Assembly: GCA_026545225.1 (NCBI GenBank)
Contig: CM048852.1
Location: 58,721,146 to 58,785,145, forward strand
Length of the DNA stretch: 64,000 nt
Direction of reading: 5' to 3'
DNA from: Cornus controversa
Lineage: Eukaryota > Streptophyta > Magnoliopsida > Cornales > Cornaceae
Position 1 is the first letter of the stretch. Each line of letters begins with the position of its first letter. Of the stretch, positions 1-12,397 are shown piece after piece. Position numbers and translations under genes: made by a program. The notes below the pieces were generated by a model. It had not been told where the DNA came from. It did not search any database and saw only the letters and a list, made by a program, of their open reading frames with translations.

Positions 1-600
1 GTAGATTCTAAACTAAACAATAATGTGTAGTGTCGGTGTTTGACTTGGTTAATCCATTTATAACTTGATTAAAATAGCTCATATTTGTATTAATATGAAG
101 TGGCCTACTTTTTTTTTTTTTTACAAGAATGAAGTTTAAAAAAATATTTATAGTAAGGTGGAAAAATATATGAGGTATATTTTTGTAATTGACAATTTGA
201 TCAAAGTTGGTCAAGAGACTAATTGAATCAAGTTGGACCGATCCAAGGTATAGGTTGGACCGGTCCACATAGGCTCGGCCAAGAGTCTTTATAACTCACT
301 TTTCTCTCTTGTGTGCACTTTTTCTCACTTTTCTCTTATTTTGTATCAATTTTCAACTTACTTTGTGTTACATTATCTACATTTTATTGATTGATTTTGG
401 ATTGAAATTGGTGGAATGAATTATCTTTGGAAGATTTGAGTTGATTTTGAGGTGATTGATCAAACAAGTTGTACTCAATTTTTTTTTTTTTTGGTTTCAA
501 ATCCTGCTCTCCAAATGTTTGACAGAGTTCTTTAATGGAGCTTGTGACCTTGTTTGTACTTCCATTCATTGTAGCTCTAATGAATAACTCTAAGAGCTAA
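1..600 (+). repeat. Fragment of a related LTR at the left edge
   Basis: It contains GTATATTTTTGTAATTGACAA (compare GTATATTTTTGTAACTGGCAA at the start of the 1633 LTR). It also has the same TTGGACCGATCC and TTGGACCGGTCC palindromic motifs (about 233-268) and then a TATA-like 'tttataact' with a CT-rich leader (about 285-340). It probably derives from the same or a related element, cut off by the window edge and rearranged. Confidence 0.4.
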
Positions 601-1239
601 GGGAAGTGCTTCTATAAGTGAAGAAGAAAGAATTGAATTTATTGGGACATGTTTGAGGACAATGCTTGAGAGTCTTTATATGATTTGGATAACATATTTT
701 TATGAAAATATATATGGCTCAAGTAATTGGTGTTCTTAGATGTTAACATGTGGCATTATTTTGCAATATATGAGGACAAATCTTGATAGACCACCTATAG
801 ATAATCATGATTCGAGCCTTATGAGAACTTAATGCATCTTTGCTAACAGACATCATTCCTTCTCCTATATAACTGATGATAACTAGTTTTTAGACTTTGA
901 TGCTTTGATGATTCTAACTAGTTCATCTGTTTGCTACGTTTATGACTTAAACTTTTTTAGTTATGGAGCTATATGTCCAAGGACATCGTTTTGTTAGATG
1001 TTGATATCTAGGTTTTGTTCTATTAGCAATGCTTATTTTAGACATAATATCTTTGGATGTTTTGTTTCTAGATGTTATGCTTTGATATGCTTAATGATAC
1101 TACTAATTTTTTTTAGGTTGCTATGTTTATGTGTAACACTCCATCATTTTGGGACATATATGATATATTTGAATGAAGGTTATGTTTTTATCTCACTTAA
1201 TCATGTGTTGATTGGTTCTCTCTTGTTCCCATTTATCTT

Positions 1240-1632
1240 ATTTTGTCAATTTGTTCCAAAAAGGGGGAGACTTATGTATGTGAAAAAATGGGAGATATGG
1301 AAGACATATACAAAGGGGGAGACATGTTTTCTATGTGATATGGTTATATGATTACGTGGGAGCTTGAAATTGATTTTATATGATATCATTATCATTATAT
1401 TTTCTTAATTAAGCTTTCACAAGTAATATTGTTTGCATGATGTGCAGATTTTATAGGTTTTTGGTAGACATTATGTATAAAATTTGGAAGTTTGCTCATG
1501 ATCCTCTGAAATATTCAAATTATATTTCTTTGTATTTTGGGATGTTTGGGACATATTATAATCTGATTTTTCCAATGGTTAGGTTGTAATTGTCTAGGTT
1601 GGTTTTGTTTTGAAATTGTCAAAGGGGGAGAT
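1240..1632 (+). repeat. Repeated polypurine tracts of a Sirevirus-like element
   Basis: Three copies of (A)AAGGGGGAGA stand at about 1259, 1314 and 1622, the last touching the LTR. Multiple polypurine tracts before the 3' LTR are a known Sirevirus trait. The sequence between them has no convincing coding signal; the 117-codon frame at 998-1351 is hydrophobic, AT-driven and not recognisable. Confidence 0.55.
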
Positions 1633-2974
1633 TGTGACGTATATTTTTGTAACTGGCAATCTTCGGTGTCAAAACTAAACATGATCGAGTTGTAATGTTT
1701 GATTTATATTCTTATCATTGATCATGTAATTGAAGTCTCAGAGTGAGCATAAAGTTCTACACTGACCATACAAGTGTTTTTCAAAGGATAAATGATCTTC
1801 GAAAGAAGCCATCAATGGTCTGAACAAGATTTGATCGATTGAAGTTTTGAGATGGTTACGATTGCATGAGGATATCATTGATCACGTATGAGAGTCACGT
1901 AGTCCAGGTAAAGTGGTGAGAACACATTTATTTCAAAACGGGAGGTTCTGACCTTGAATAGAGGGACTTTTTAGCAAAATAATGAAATATTAAAGGTTGG
2001 ACCGGTCCAAGTCAAACCCTAGACCGGTCCAAGAGGTATCAGGATTCCAGTTTCTGCAGGCAGAAGACTGGACCGATCCAAGGAATAGGCTAGATCTGTC
2101 CAAAGAATAGGTTAGACCAGTCCAAGCTTCCTGTTGCTGAAATTTGGTCCTGTAGTATCCTGTTTTGATCTGAATTTGACTCTAAAACTTTCTTAAACTT
2201 TGGAACTTGTTTCCTATTGATTTTTAACTTGTTCTTTTATGAAAAATTAAGGTTTTTAATCTCTATAAAAATCTCATATGGTTTCTCTCTTATGATGCTT
2301 TCAATAGACAAAAAATTCATATTCCAGAGAGAGAAAGCATTGAGATATTTTTTCTAACAAATAATTTTTTTCTCAAATTTTTTGTTTATATTTTTGAGAC
2401 ACACATATTTACTGAGTGATTTAAGGTGTCTCTATTTGTTTGATCAACTGTTCAAAGACTGCATTAAAGATTTCTTCATGATCAAGTTACTGGATTGGTT
2501 TCTTTTACAACTGTTCGTTGGTGAGGAAAGAGAAGAAGATTATGCTACGAATGGGACAAATTACTTGATAAGTGTTCGTGTTCTTCAAGTTACCCTTCTG
2601 CAAGGATATTGACGTTAGCCGGAAATATGCAGTAATTGGACGAGGTAGTCGCAATAGTAAGCCTGAGATGTTCTGCATCAAGTTCTTGTTAGACTGGAGT
2701 GGGTGTGAGTCTGGGACAGAATCTATTGTACTTTGTTTCGACGTTAGTGGATTTGCTTCTCCAATGCTACAAAGTCTCACTTGTTGGTTTTTCCTAATCT
2801 AGGTTTTTCACGTATATCTGGTGCATTCATTTACTTTACTGCACTTTATTTTATTTACTTGCTTTGTGGGATTGTTTAAATTTTAATTGGACTTAAAATT
2901 GGATAATCTGAATAATTAAGCAAAAAGCGAGTAAACTTAATCACCCCCTGTAGGTTTTAAATCGAACTTTCACA
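1633..2974 (+). repeat. Sirevirus-like 3' LTR, about 1.34 kb
   Basis: It begins TGTGACGTATATTT immediately after the purine tract AAAGGGGGAGAT and ends AACTTTCACA, giving matching TGTGA/TCACA ends. The 5' part carries several copies of the palindrome GGACCGGTCC and one-base variants (about 1990-2125). A TATA-like CTATAAAAATC follows at about 2262. The 3' part has the C-rich CACCCCCTGTAGG typical of Sirevirus LTR ends. Length fits the 1-2 kb LTRs of this Copia lineage. No open gag-pol precedes it in the window. Confidence 0.6.
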
Positions 2975-3506
2975 GTCGATTTTGCACCGCGCAACTCACA
3001 AAACAATGTTCATATGAATGTGAAGAACCCAATCTAGTGAAAATCTTTGACTAAGTCTCAATGAGTTTAAATTATGCAAGTATGGTGTGCAGGCTTCAAG
3101 ATGTAACATGTTTTCAAGACTTCTATAGAGGGATTAAGGATGATGATACAGGCGTTGTAACGGCTAATTCCTAATCAAATTTTCGTTGTTGACTGGAAGT
3201 GCTAAGTTGGGCCATAAGTGCCTCACAGTTCCATTGGATAGTCATGTATTGGCTTAACCTCATCATTGTTACTGGGGCAAATTGCTCTAACACCCTCCCA
3301 TTTAACTTACCCTGACACCTTTTATATTAGTTGACTGTCATACACAATGAATTTGAAAACCAAAAATACTAAAACTACCTTGTGGTTTTAAATTAAAATT
3401 ACAATTTTAGCGTCAAATGTCATTTGACCTTTCTACCCTCATGAATTGTTTGTTTATCTGCATCTCTTTCTTTTTCGTTCCCCTCTCTCTGGCACATCCG
3501 AATACA

Positions 3507-3838
3507 AAAGGTTCCATTAAATTTTTTTTCCTTCCTTCCACAATAATCATACAAATTAACACATTAAATAAACAACTCAACATGGCTAAATAAACAACAA
3601 AGACTGCTGACACATCAAACACACCCACTTATTTTGGAGAATGATCATCTTATTCAACGTTATCACTTATAAATTTAATTATAAAATAAATTTCAACATT
3701 GAGTTTAACCATCCAACTAAACTTATAGGTCATTTAGGCAATAGTCTAAGCCCCACTTAGAAAAGGTTCCATTAAATTTTTTTTCCCTTTCTTCCACAAT
3801 AATCATACAAAGTAACACATTAAATAAATAACAAAGAG
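3507..3838. repeat. Dispersed 75-bp direct repeat
   Basis: The segment containing GGTTCCATTAAATTTTTTTT and CCACAATAATCATACAAA occurs at 3507-3583 and again at 3762-3838 with few changes, 255 bases apart. Confidence 0.7.
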
Positions 3839-6309
3839 TAGGTGACAAGAGACGATCCATTTTCCTAGAGGATGTGAACACTCGACCTCTCGGAGAGGTA
3901 CAACTTATAAAACCTATTGGTATATTGAGCCTAATTTGGATAGCCCATTGTAGATGTCTTTTGACTCATTTAGTCACGTATACAAAAAAAAATAAAAATC
4001 ACACATTAATTTGATGATAGACTGATTATACAAAAGAACTGCATTTCATTTTTTTGTCAACTTTCTCCCTTTAATTTTCATTAAATACTATCCATTACGA
4101 TATATACACTATTTACGTATATTTAATTGGAGATTTTTTTTCATTTTTCTTCCTCTATCAAATTACTAGTGCGTATTAATCAAAGATTTAAAATTAATTT
4201 CCCTCCCTGATCGCAAATCAAGGAAGCAGCCACCCGCGATAGAGAAGGAGAAAGAAGATGTTGTAGTAAGAGGAAGAAAATTAGTACTAGAGGTTTGGAA
4301 CTTGGAAGGCTTAATTATTAGCTTGGCTTCCATGAGCACCCTGAATATTTATAGCTTATTTTAGATTTACAATTTCTAGTCTTTTCTCCTTTCTAGATAT
4401 TTGTAAAGATATTATTCTCATGTCATTTATTTTAAAAGATGTATATAAATTTTACTAGTTTCCTTCTAAAAAATTCTAGAATAGTGCATCAATTCTTAAC
4501 ATTCTTATTCTTCTTTTTTATTTTTTCAAGTAACTATTATTTGGCAAGTTGAGTCTCAATACAAGTTTTTTGATTTAATGTATACAATGTAATAAATATT
4601 GTACATGTTTTATAAATTTTGAAATAAAAAAGATGATTTTTGCTATTTCTCTCAGACATTTTTTCTATTCATGTAAACTAAAGTTGTGAATCTATCTACC
4701 TTATTTGATTTGAAAAACATAAATTCTGGAGTTTAACTTTGTTTCGAAACATGAAACAAAAATAGGGTTGGAGCCAGAAATTCCAATATGGGGTCAAATG
4801 TACTACGTAATTAAAATTTTAAAAATTTATAAACCAATTGTAATAAAATTTTGTTTAAATATTAGTCATAGTATATATACCTTAGAAAATCCAAAATGAG
4901 AAAAATAGAACTTAAATAAATAGACTATAAAACTAATATGACAAAAAAAAAATAGAGAAGAGGAAACGATAAATTACAAAAAAAAAAAAAAAAAACATGG
5001 TTAGAAAATCAAATTTCCTACATCAATTGTTTCAGTTATTTGTGATGGCATTGCATTTTTTTCTTCTTCTTCATTAATTTATTTTTATTTGTTTAAAACC
5101 TTCACCTCCAAAATCGCATTATAGTTTCCCCCTCCCCCTTAAATTCAATTCACCTATATAGACTGTAGAAGATTAAAAAAAAAGTGAGATTGGATCTTGT
5201 AATATAACATGTCCAGATTCATTGTGGAGGCGAAATAATGCATTCCTAGAAGATGGGAAGATTCAGAATCATTAATATAGAAAGGAAGTTGAATGAATGT
5301 TCATGGTATTGACAAAATGAATGTGACCATAATCGTGTCCATGTTCATAAATGAAACTAACGAATACAACAAAAAACATGCTACAGTTGCTACGTAATTG
5401 GTGGTATCCATATTCATAATGTTTTATAGTTTTACTAGTCTAGTATTAGTATTTTCATTGCCAACGAACTAACACGTGCTTTATTTAAACTATGCCACTG
5501 AAAATTCGAAGGTCGGACTTGAGAGAGAGAGAGAGAGAGAGATTGATTGGATGTTGGTAGAGAACATGGGCAGATACAGAATGATGAGGAATCTTTTAGA
5601 ACACTTCCATAATGAAGGGAAGATTCAAATACGACAAAGATAGAAGAGATGGTACAACCATTCACGTCTTCTAGTTCTAGCTACCTTCCAACAAATTAAG
5701 TAATCCTTTGGATGGCATACATACATACATACATGCACATACATGCATGCATGAAGCCCACCAAATAGGAAAACAATATCCTAACCAATTACTTTGGCCG
5801 CCCAGACATGATTCAGGATTCATCTTACTGTATAAATTATAACAACAAACAAGGGATGAGATAGCTAGGAGAGGGTTCATCAACCAAAATAAATGCATTT
5901 TTTAAATAAATAAATATTATATATACATGTCAACAAAATAATAATAATACATGATGAGTTTACTTTATTATAAGCCCCGTCACATGTTGTTACCGTTGAG
6001 AAGAGCCTGGGTAACCTTACTATAATTGCAAATAATTACTGTATTACTTGCATTGGTAGGTCATCCCCAAACAGGAGAGTAATTATTTATAAGTTTGCAC
6101 GAAGAGGGCGTTTTTGGTACTTCAAGAATTCTGCCTTGAAGTCAACAAATGTCAGCCTCAAAAATGTGACTATTTCAAAGTCCTTAACTTATTAACGCTC
6201 AGGGACCAAACTAAATGGAGTAATAATCTTTTGTTTTGTTATTTACCTATCAAACCATATGTTTCTTCTTCCTTGCCTTTTTCTCTTATTTAATGTGATA
6301 AACTTTTCT

Positions 6310-6900
6310 AACCGTTAAGATACATACGGTAGGATTTTTTACGATTTTTGGTAAAATCATAACCGAAACCGTTTTTAATGGTTCCTTAATTTTGGAACCG
6401 AAATTAGAATCGTTAACTTCAGTACGGTTCGGTTCACTTTCGATTCCGGTTCATCAACTATTCTTTGCCAATTTTTTTTTTTATTTTTAAACATCAGCAA
6501 GATACACACTCATACTTGTGCACCTCTAGTTATAACAATAGATTATAAGTTATTAGTATTTATTTATATATCTTATATTATATAAATATATAAAACATTA
6601 GAACTTAGAAGCTAAATGTATTTATGTATATATTATATGTTTTATACTTTATATATAAATAGAATACTAAAATTTAGAAGGTATTAGTATTTATTTATAT
6701 ATTGTACTTTATATATTATATATTTATATAAAACACTATAACTTAGAAGATATTATTATTCATTTATATATTATATATATATTTTTTCTAACGGTCTCGG
6801 TTCTGGTTCCGGTTCCATGGCTTGAAATCGAAATCAGAATTGTAGTAAACGGTTCCGTACGATTCTTTATAATTTCAATTCCAATTTCAATTATACCAAT
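6310..6900. repeat. Non-autonomous element with GGTTCCGGTTC ends and AT-rich tandem core
   Basis: Both flanks are rich in CGGTTC/GAACCG-type short repeats (6370-6450 and 6790-6870). The core (about 6540-6785) has three degenerate units of roughly 80 bp sharing 'tagtatttatttatata' and 'acttagaag'. This layout is common in non-autonomous hAT elements, but I could not find clean terminal repeats or a target duplication. Confidence 0.4.
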
Positions 6901-7334
6901 TCTTTGTGCACCTGGCAGGGAGGGTTATCATTTGAATAATCCCATTCCCATGAGACTTGAGGGAGTAAAAGGCATATATATATACACACACACAGGTACA
7001 GTTGAGAAAATTCAATTCTGATATCATATACTAAATAATACGAGTACTTAATTAATAAGGGTCAGTTTCGTCAATTTAGCACAACTGCACAAAGTACTGT
7101 CCTGTCACAGATTCCAATTAAGCTTTCAAAACATCTTTTTCATCCAAAACAAAAACTCAGTGGCGTTTAAGATCCTCTTTCGGTCTTTCCTCGCGTAACA
7201 CCTTTAAAAAGAAATGTTTATTGGAATCTCATGAAAGGCATTACACAGTTACAGATAATTTTGATATGAAATTATATATATATACACATAATTCATACAT
7301 ATATTTGTGACCCATCTGTTGCTACAAATCCAGT

Positions 7335-10300
7335 ATGGCCAACCTCAAAACCACCAAAAAACACCATAGACGCCTTAATAACCCCTTCCCTTCCACTTCA
7401 AGATCTCTCCCTTTTATTCAGGGAACTCTGTTCTCCAACCCCCAAACAGTCCCTTCACACCAGATCTTTTGTATTGGTAAGGATTTTCAGCTAGCTTGGA
7501 GGTCCAAAAATGGTGGGTCTCTCTCAATTTCTCATCAATCTCAACCCACCACGCCCATGTGGTCTACCATCCCAGGGCAAGCCTTCGTCTCTGCAGCAGA
7601 GGCAGAAACAGAGATAGAAGAAAGCAGGGGTTCATTTGTAATCAAGGACGGGTATGTTCATTTGGTATGTAATCACCAAACAATTGAAGATATAAAGGTG
7701 ATCAATCAATCTGATTATAGTTCAGAAGCAAAATTTGACGACTTTACAGCTACTTATGCGGAATTGGATCAGAAAATCGAATTAAACGACACTCAATTCC
7801 CTGTTCTGCTAATAACAGGTTGGATTTTCAGTGTGAAGAAAGGGAAGAAAATTCAAAATTCTGGCATTCAAGACACTTCACAATTTGTGGAGAAAGAAGC
7901 TTCCACTTCTGCAAGGTATTGGGTCTTCTTTTCTCAGAAAGGAACTCACCAAATTGGGTTTCAAGTGAAGCTTGGCACACCAAATGTTCATTTTCACCAA
8001 AGAACTCATCCAATAAGTCCTAGAATCTACAATGGTTTCTTTCCAAGGGGAAACGGCTTCGCCACAACTTCATCATCAGAGGAAAATGTCGCAATGAAGG
8101 CTGCAAAAATTGCATATTTCAACAGGGTCTGTCTCACATATTCAAGTGAAAGAAATGAGAAATTCTATGGTTTTGGAGAGCAGTTCTCTCACATGGAATT
8201 TAAAGGCAAAAGGGTGCCAATTTTCGTTCAAGAACAGGGGATTGGAAGAGGAGATCAACCAATTTCTTTTGCTGCTAACTTGGTTAGCTACAGGTATTAC
8301 GTTTGCAGTTAATTTGAATAAGCACAGGAAGACTAAATGCTGTATCTTCAATGCATTAAATGTTACTTACAAAAACTGTGCTCCTCTAGTGCAGGGCTGC
8401 AGGCGATTGGAGTACAACTTATGCTCCTTCACCATTCTATATGACATCCAAGATGAGGTCTCTTTACCTTGAAGGATACAACTACTCAGTTTTCGATCTA
8501 TCAAGGCACGACAGAGTTCAGATACAGGTAATGTTAGGTAACCATTGCATGCTAAAATAAAACCAAAAAACATATCTTTTCTTTCTAAAATCACTAAAAA
8601 TAATTTAGTGAAAATTAGTAGAATTTGTGAAGAATCTATATTAATCAGACAACACGCACCAACAAAATTGGGTACTGGGTAAAATGAACACATTTCATTT
8701 TACCAGAAAAGCATAAGAATAAAATCTCTCTCAGTGATTGTAGTGACATTATGGCTCATTCAAATTGCATATTTGCAGTGACTCATTTCTATATTTTGGC
8801 TAAGGTTGCAGGTATATGGAGATTCTATTCAAGGTAGGATATTGCATGGGAATTCGCCTTCTGAGTTAATTGAACACTTCACTGAAGTTATCGGGAGACC
8901 ACCGGAGCTTCCTAAGTGGATTATATCCGGTGCTGTGGTCGGGATGCAGGGGGGAACAGATTTTGTACGCAACGTTTGGGATAAACTTCGAACCTATGAT
9001 GTACCCCTTTCAGCATTCTGGTTGCAGGTAATGCATGTATTAATAGAGAAGCATATAATCACTTTTTATGACATTTTGTTTTTCATTTTCATTTCAATAA
9101 AGATTTTGAAAATTTTGCAGTCCATCAACTTTAAGCTGTATCAAAATTGTAACTTGCTCCTTCCAGAAACTAGTGAAATTTCAGGAAATAATTCACTTCG
9201 ACAGAAAACTGATGTCACGCATGATATTCAAACATCTGCTTGTATATGGATAGTTATATACAAAAAAGAACCAAAGAATAACAAAAAGAAAAAGAAATAA
9301 GGAAAACAGATACCAAAACTTACATGCATAAAATCTCACTTGATTTTGTGTGAGTAGGACTGGGTGGGACATAGGAAGACGGTGGTTGGATCACAACTTT
9401 GGTGGAACTGGGAAGTGGATACAAACAGGTATTGGGGATGGCAGCAGCTACTTAAAGATCTTAGTGCCCAGCATATAAAAGTGATGACATACTGCAACCC
9501 TTGTCTAGCTCTGGTGCTTATCTTTACCTCTACCAATTTCCCATTATTATCGTGTTCAGTAACATTTTGATGATTGCTTGATTTTCATTATTCGTATAAT
9601 TAAAATACTGTATAAAGGAATTGGGATACAAATTTCTAAAATTTCTGGCATGAATTTGGAACCCCACAGGCATCTTTTCTTTTTCATAATAGTAAAACGA
9701 TGGTAGAACCCTTTACACAGACTACTTGTGCTGCGAGTGGGGGATAGATTGAGGAAATTGACCGTGTTTCTTTCACTTGCAATGGCAGATGAATGAGAAG
9801 CCAAATAGAAGGAGAAACCTGTTTGAGGAAGCAAAGGAGCTGGAAATCTTAGTGAAAGACAAGAATGGAGGGCCATACATGGTTCCTAACACAGCTTTTG
9901 ATGTGGGAATGTTGGATTTGACACACCCGCGTACTGCAAGTTGGTTCAAGCAGATTTTACAAGAAATGGTGGATGATGGAGTCAGGGGATGGATGGCTGA
10001 TTTTGGTGAAGGCCTGCCTGTGGATGCTTCCATCTATTCAGGTCTGATATTCGAACTCTTTTCTTGCTGAGTTATTACGCCACGGATGTAAGACATACAG
10101 AACCACATCAGGACTCCTATAATGGAAGCAGTAGAAAAGTATAATCTGCTTGTGCTATTTCCATTCAGTTTCTCTCTCTGTGGACAAATTTGTAAAGAAG
10201 GAATTTGTCCAAAAAGGGTTAATGTGGGAAGCTCTTGATCACCAAGAAAAGCTAAAATATCAATGAACCACATGCTACTTATAATTTGAAATATTATGAC

Positions 10301-10669
10301 AACTTCATTTGTACCTTTTCTTTTCTGGTAATATTTGCAATACTGTACCTAGATTCTATATCCAGAACACAAAAAGGAGAAATTGTTGTGAATCAACGAT
10401 ATTCAAACTATGGAATTATTAAAATCATTTATCTAGTAAGAGGAGAGGTTAAAATTATGAAACTAATGGTTCAAACTTGAACCAGGACTTAACAAGCAAA
10501 AGTTAAAGCCATTCTAGGAAAGGGTTGAGCTGATTACATAGACCAAAAGTTTCCTACATTTTTTTTAAAAAAATTTCCTCACCTCTTAACAAACAGGCAT
10601 GAAAAAACACAAACACAGATAAAAACAAATACACAAATGTGCATGTGTATGCATATGTGTGCTCGCACA

Positions 10670-10702
<33 letters not shown>

Positions 10703-12397
10703 CCCTCTCTACATGTACTTGTACTCGTGCATGCTTAGATATGCATCTACAATATATGTTTAAGAGGCATGGACTGTTCCCCTCTACCAGCATATTAATG
10801 TAAAAGTAATTCAAAGTACATAAAATTAATCAGCATGACTCACTTTCCCTTTAGGTGAAGATCCTGTTTCTGCACACAACAGATACCCAGAGTTATGGGC
10901 CAAAATAAACAGGGAGTTTGTGGAAGAATGGAAAAGTACACGTATGGGTAAGGAGAGGGAGGATCCGGAAGAGGCCTTGGTTTTCTTCATGAGGGCTGGA
11001 TTCAGAGAGAGTCCCAAATGGGGAATGCTATTCTGGGAAGGGGACCAAATGGTCAGCTGGCAGGTTAATGATGGAATAAAGAGTGCTGTTGTTGGCTTGT
11101 TGAGCAGTGGACTTTCAGGGTACGCTTTTAACCACAGTGATATTGGAGGCTACTGTGCAGTAAACTTGCCTTTTCTTAAGTATCAGAGAAGTGAAGAGTT
11201 GCTGTTGCGGTGGATGGAAGTAAATGCATTCACGACAGTTTTCCGTACCCATGAAGTAAGTTTAAAAAGTTGGCACCTGAAAATGCATAAGCATATAACA
11301 TTGAAGCATCATCCTCATCACAATCGCTAACAATTCAAAGAGTTTAGGTTATTTGACAATGGAAGCAGCTTTAAGGACGCATAGCTTATAAGTAATATTT
11401 TCTGGTGGTTGCTTTTAAATATATGCTTTTGGGGTCACAATGAAATATTACACTCAGACACTTAACTTGAAAAGTGAAACTCATTTCTTATAACACCCAA
11501 AGTCCCTTTTGAGCGATCCCAAACAACAGAACTTATTAGAAGAAATTAATTATCGCTACAGAAATTTAAATTTTAACACGACTTAAAATCTTTCGAAGAA
11601 GCTCGATATAAAGGCTTACCATGGAAACTTATTATTCCATGAAGCTTCCAAAAGACAACTCTAACTTGCCTTTTTTCCCCCTGATACATGCTATTCATTG
11701 CATTGTAGGATCCAAGTTTGACATCCATGAAGATATGTTTAATTTGCAATGTGAAGTTTAGACTTTTAAACTGACATTGATCTGTCTTTGAAAAAACTGT
11801 CCTGTTTGATTTTACGAGTTTCTGATGTAAATAATATCTTCCAAACAGGGAAATAAACCATCCTGCAACAGTCAGTTCTATACAAACCACAGGACTTTAT
11901 CACATTTTGCACGCTTTGCAAAAATGTACAAAGCTTGGAAGTTTTATAGGATCGAACTGGTTAAGGTAATGTCAGAACTTCATAGATATTCATTCTCCTC
12001 AAAGCTTATTACTGCAGTTCCAGTAAAGAACCTTATAATGCATGTGTGATTTTTGAAACAGGAAGCTTCTCAAAAAGGCCTCCCTGTTTGCCGCCACCTA
12101 TTTCTTCACTACCCAGATGATGAGCATGTGCATAGCTTGAGTTATGAGCAATTTCTTGTTGGTACGGAGATCCTGGTGGTGCCTGTTCTTGACAAAGGCA
12201 AAAATAATGTTAAGGCCTATTTCCCAGTAGGAGAAAGTTGCTCGTGGAAACATATTTGGACAGGAAAACTATATACAAGACAAGGTTTTGAAGCTTGGAT
12301 AGAAGCTCCAGTTGGCTATCCTGCCATTTTTGTGAAGGCTGACTCTATTATTGGGGATACATTTTTGAAAAACCTCAGAGAATACAATATTTTGTAA
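7335..12397 (+). CDS. GH31 alpha-glycosidase, sulfoquinovosidase (YihQ)-like, 8 exons
   Basis: Retaining glycoside hydrolase of family 31, closest to bacterial YihQ sulfoquinovosidases and the plant proteins annotated 'alpha-glucosidase YihQ'. Exons: 7335-8293, 8395-8527, 8812-9027, 9358-9513, 9789-10041, 10855-11255, 11849-11965 and 12062-12397. Together they give 2571 nt, 856 aa, with all phases consistent and GT-AG introns. An N-terminal galactose-mutarotase-like beta region (about 100-400) precedes the (beta/alpha)8 barrel. The nucleophile is D559 in WMADFGE, the acid/base is D668 in HSDIGGY, and Q436-D437-W438 matches the substrate-binding QDW of YihQ. It is longer than bacterial YihQ (678 aa) because of the N-terminal region; I see no clear signal peptide. 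The ATG at 7335 is the first one in frame. The position of the YihQ sulfonate-binding Arg is Gln449 here, so the true substrate (sulfoquinovosides from the plastid sulfolipid, or another alpha-glucoside) is open. Exon 4's 3' end (L-A-L before the intron) is the least certain junction. Confidence 0.94.

Larger units (their letters stand above)
2975..7334. other. Intergenic region upstream of the GH31 gene
   Basis: AT-rich with no supported gene. It holds a (GA)n tract at 5521-5541, a pair of near-identical 75-bp segments (3507-3583 and 3762-3838), a CATA repeat at about 5718-5746, and an AT-rich repeat element at 6310-6900. A TATA-like run at 7271-7286 lies about 50 bases before the GH31 start codon and could be its promoter. 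Confidence 0.6.

Noticed and set aside
998-1351. 117-codon plus-strand frame, hydrophobic
   Set aside because: It lies in the polypurine-tract region of the Sirevirus-like remnant, overlaps two AAGGGGGAGA tracts, has AT-driven composition and shows no recognisable motif.
2382-2802. Overlapping 76- to 91-codon frames on both strands
   Set aside because: They fall inside the proposed LTR (1633-2974) and cover each other on opposite strands, so they are chance frames.
9556-10273. Minus-strand frames opposite GH31 exon 5
   Set aside because: Antisense shadows of a conserved exon carrying the catalytic nucleophile.
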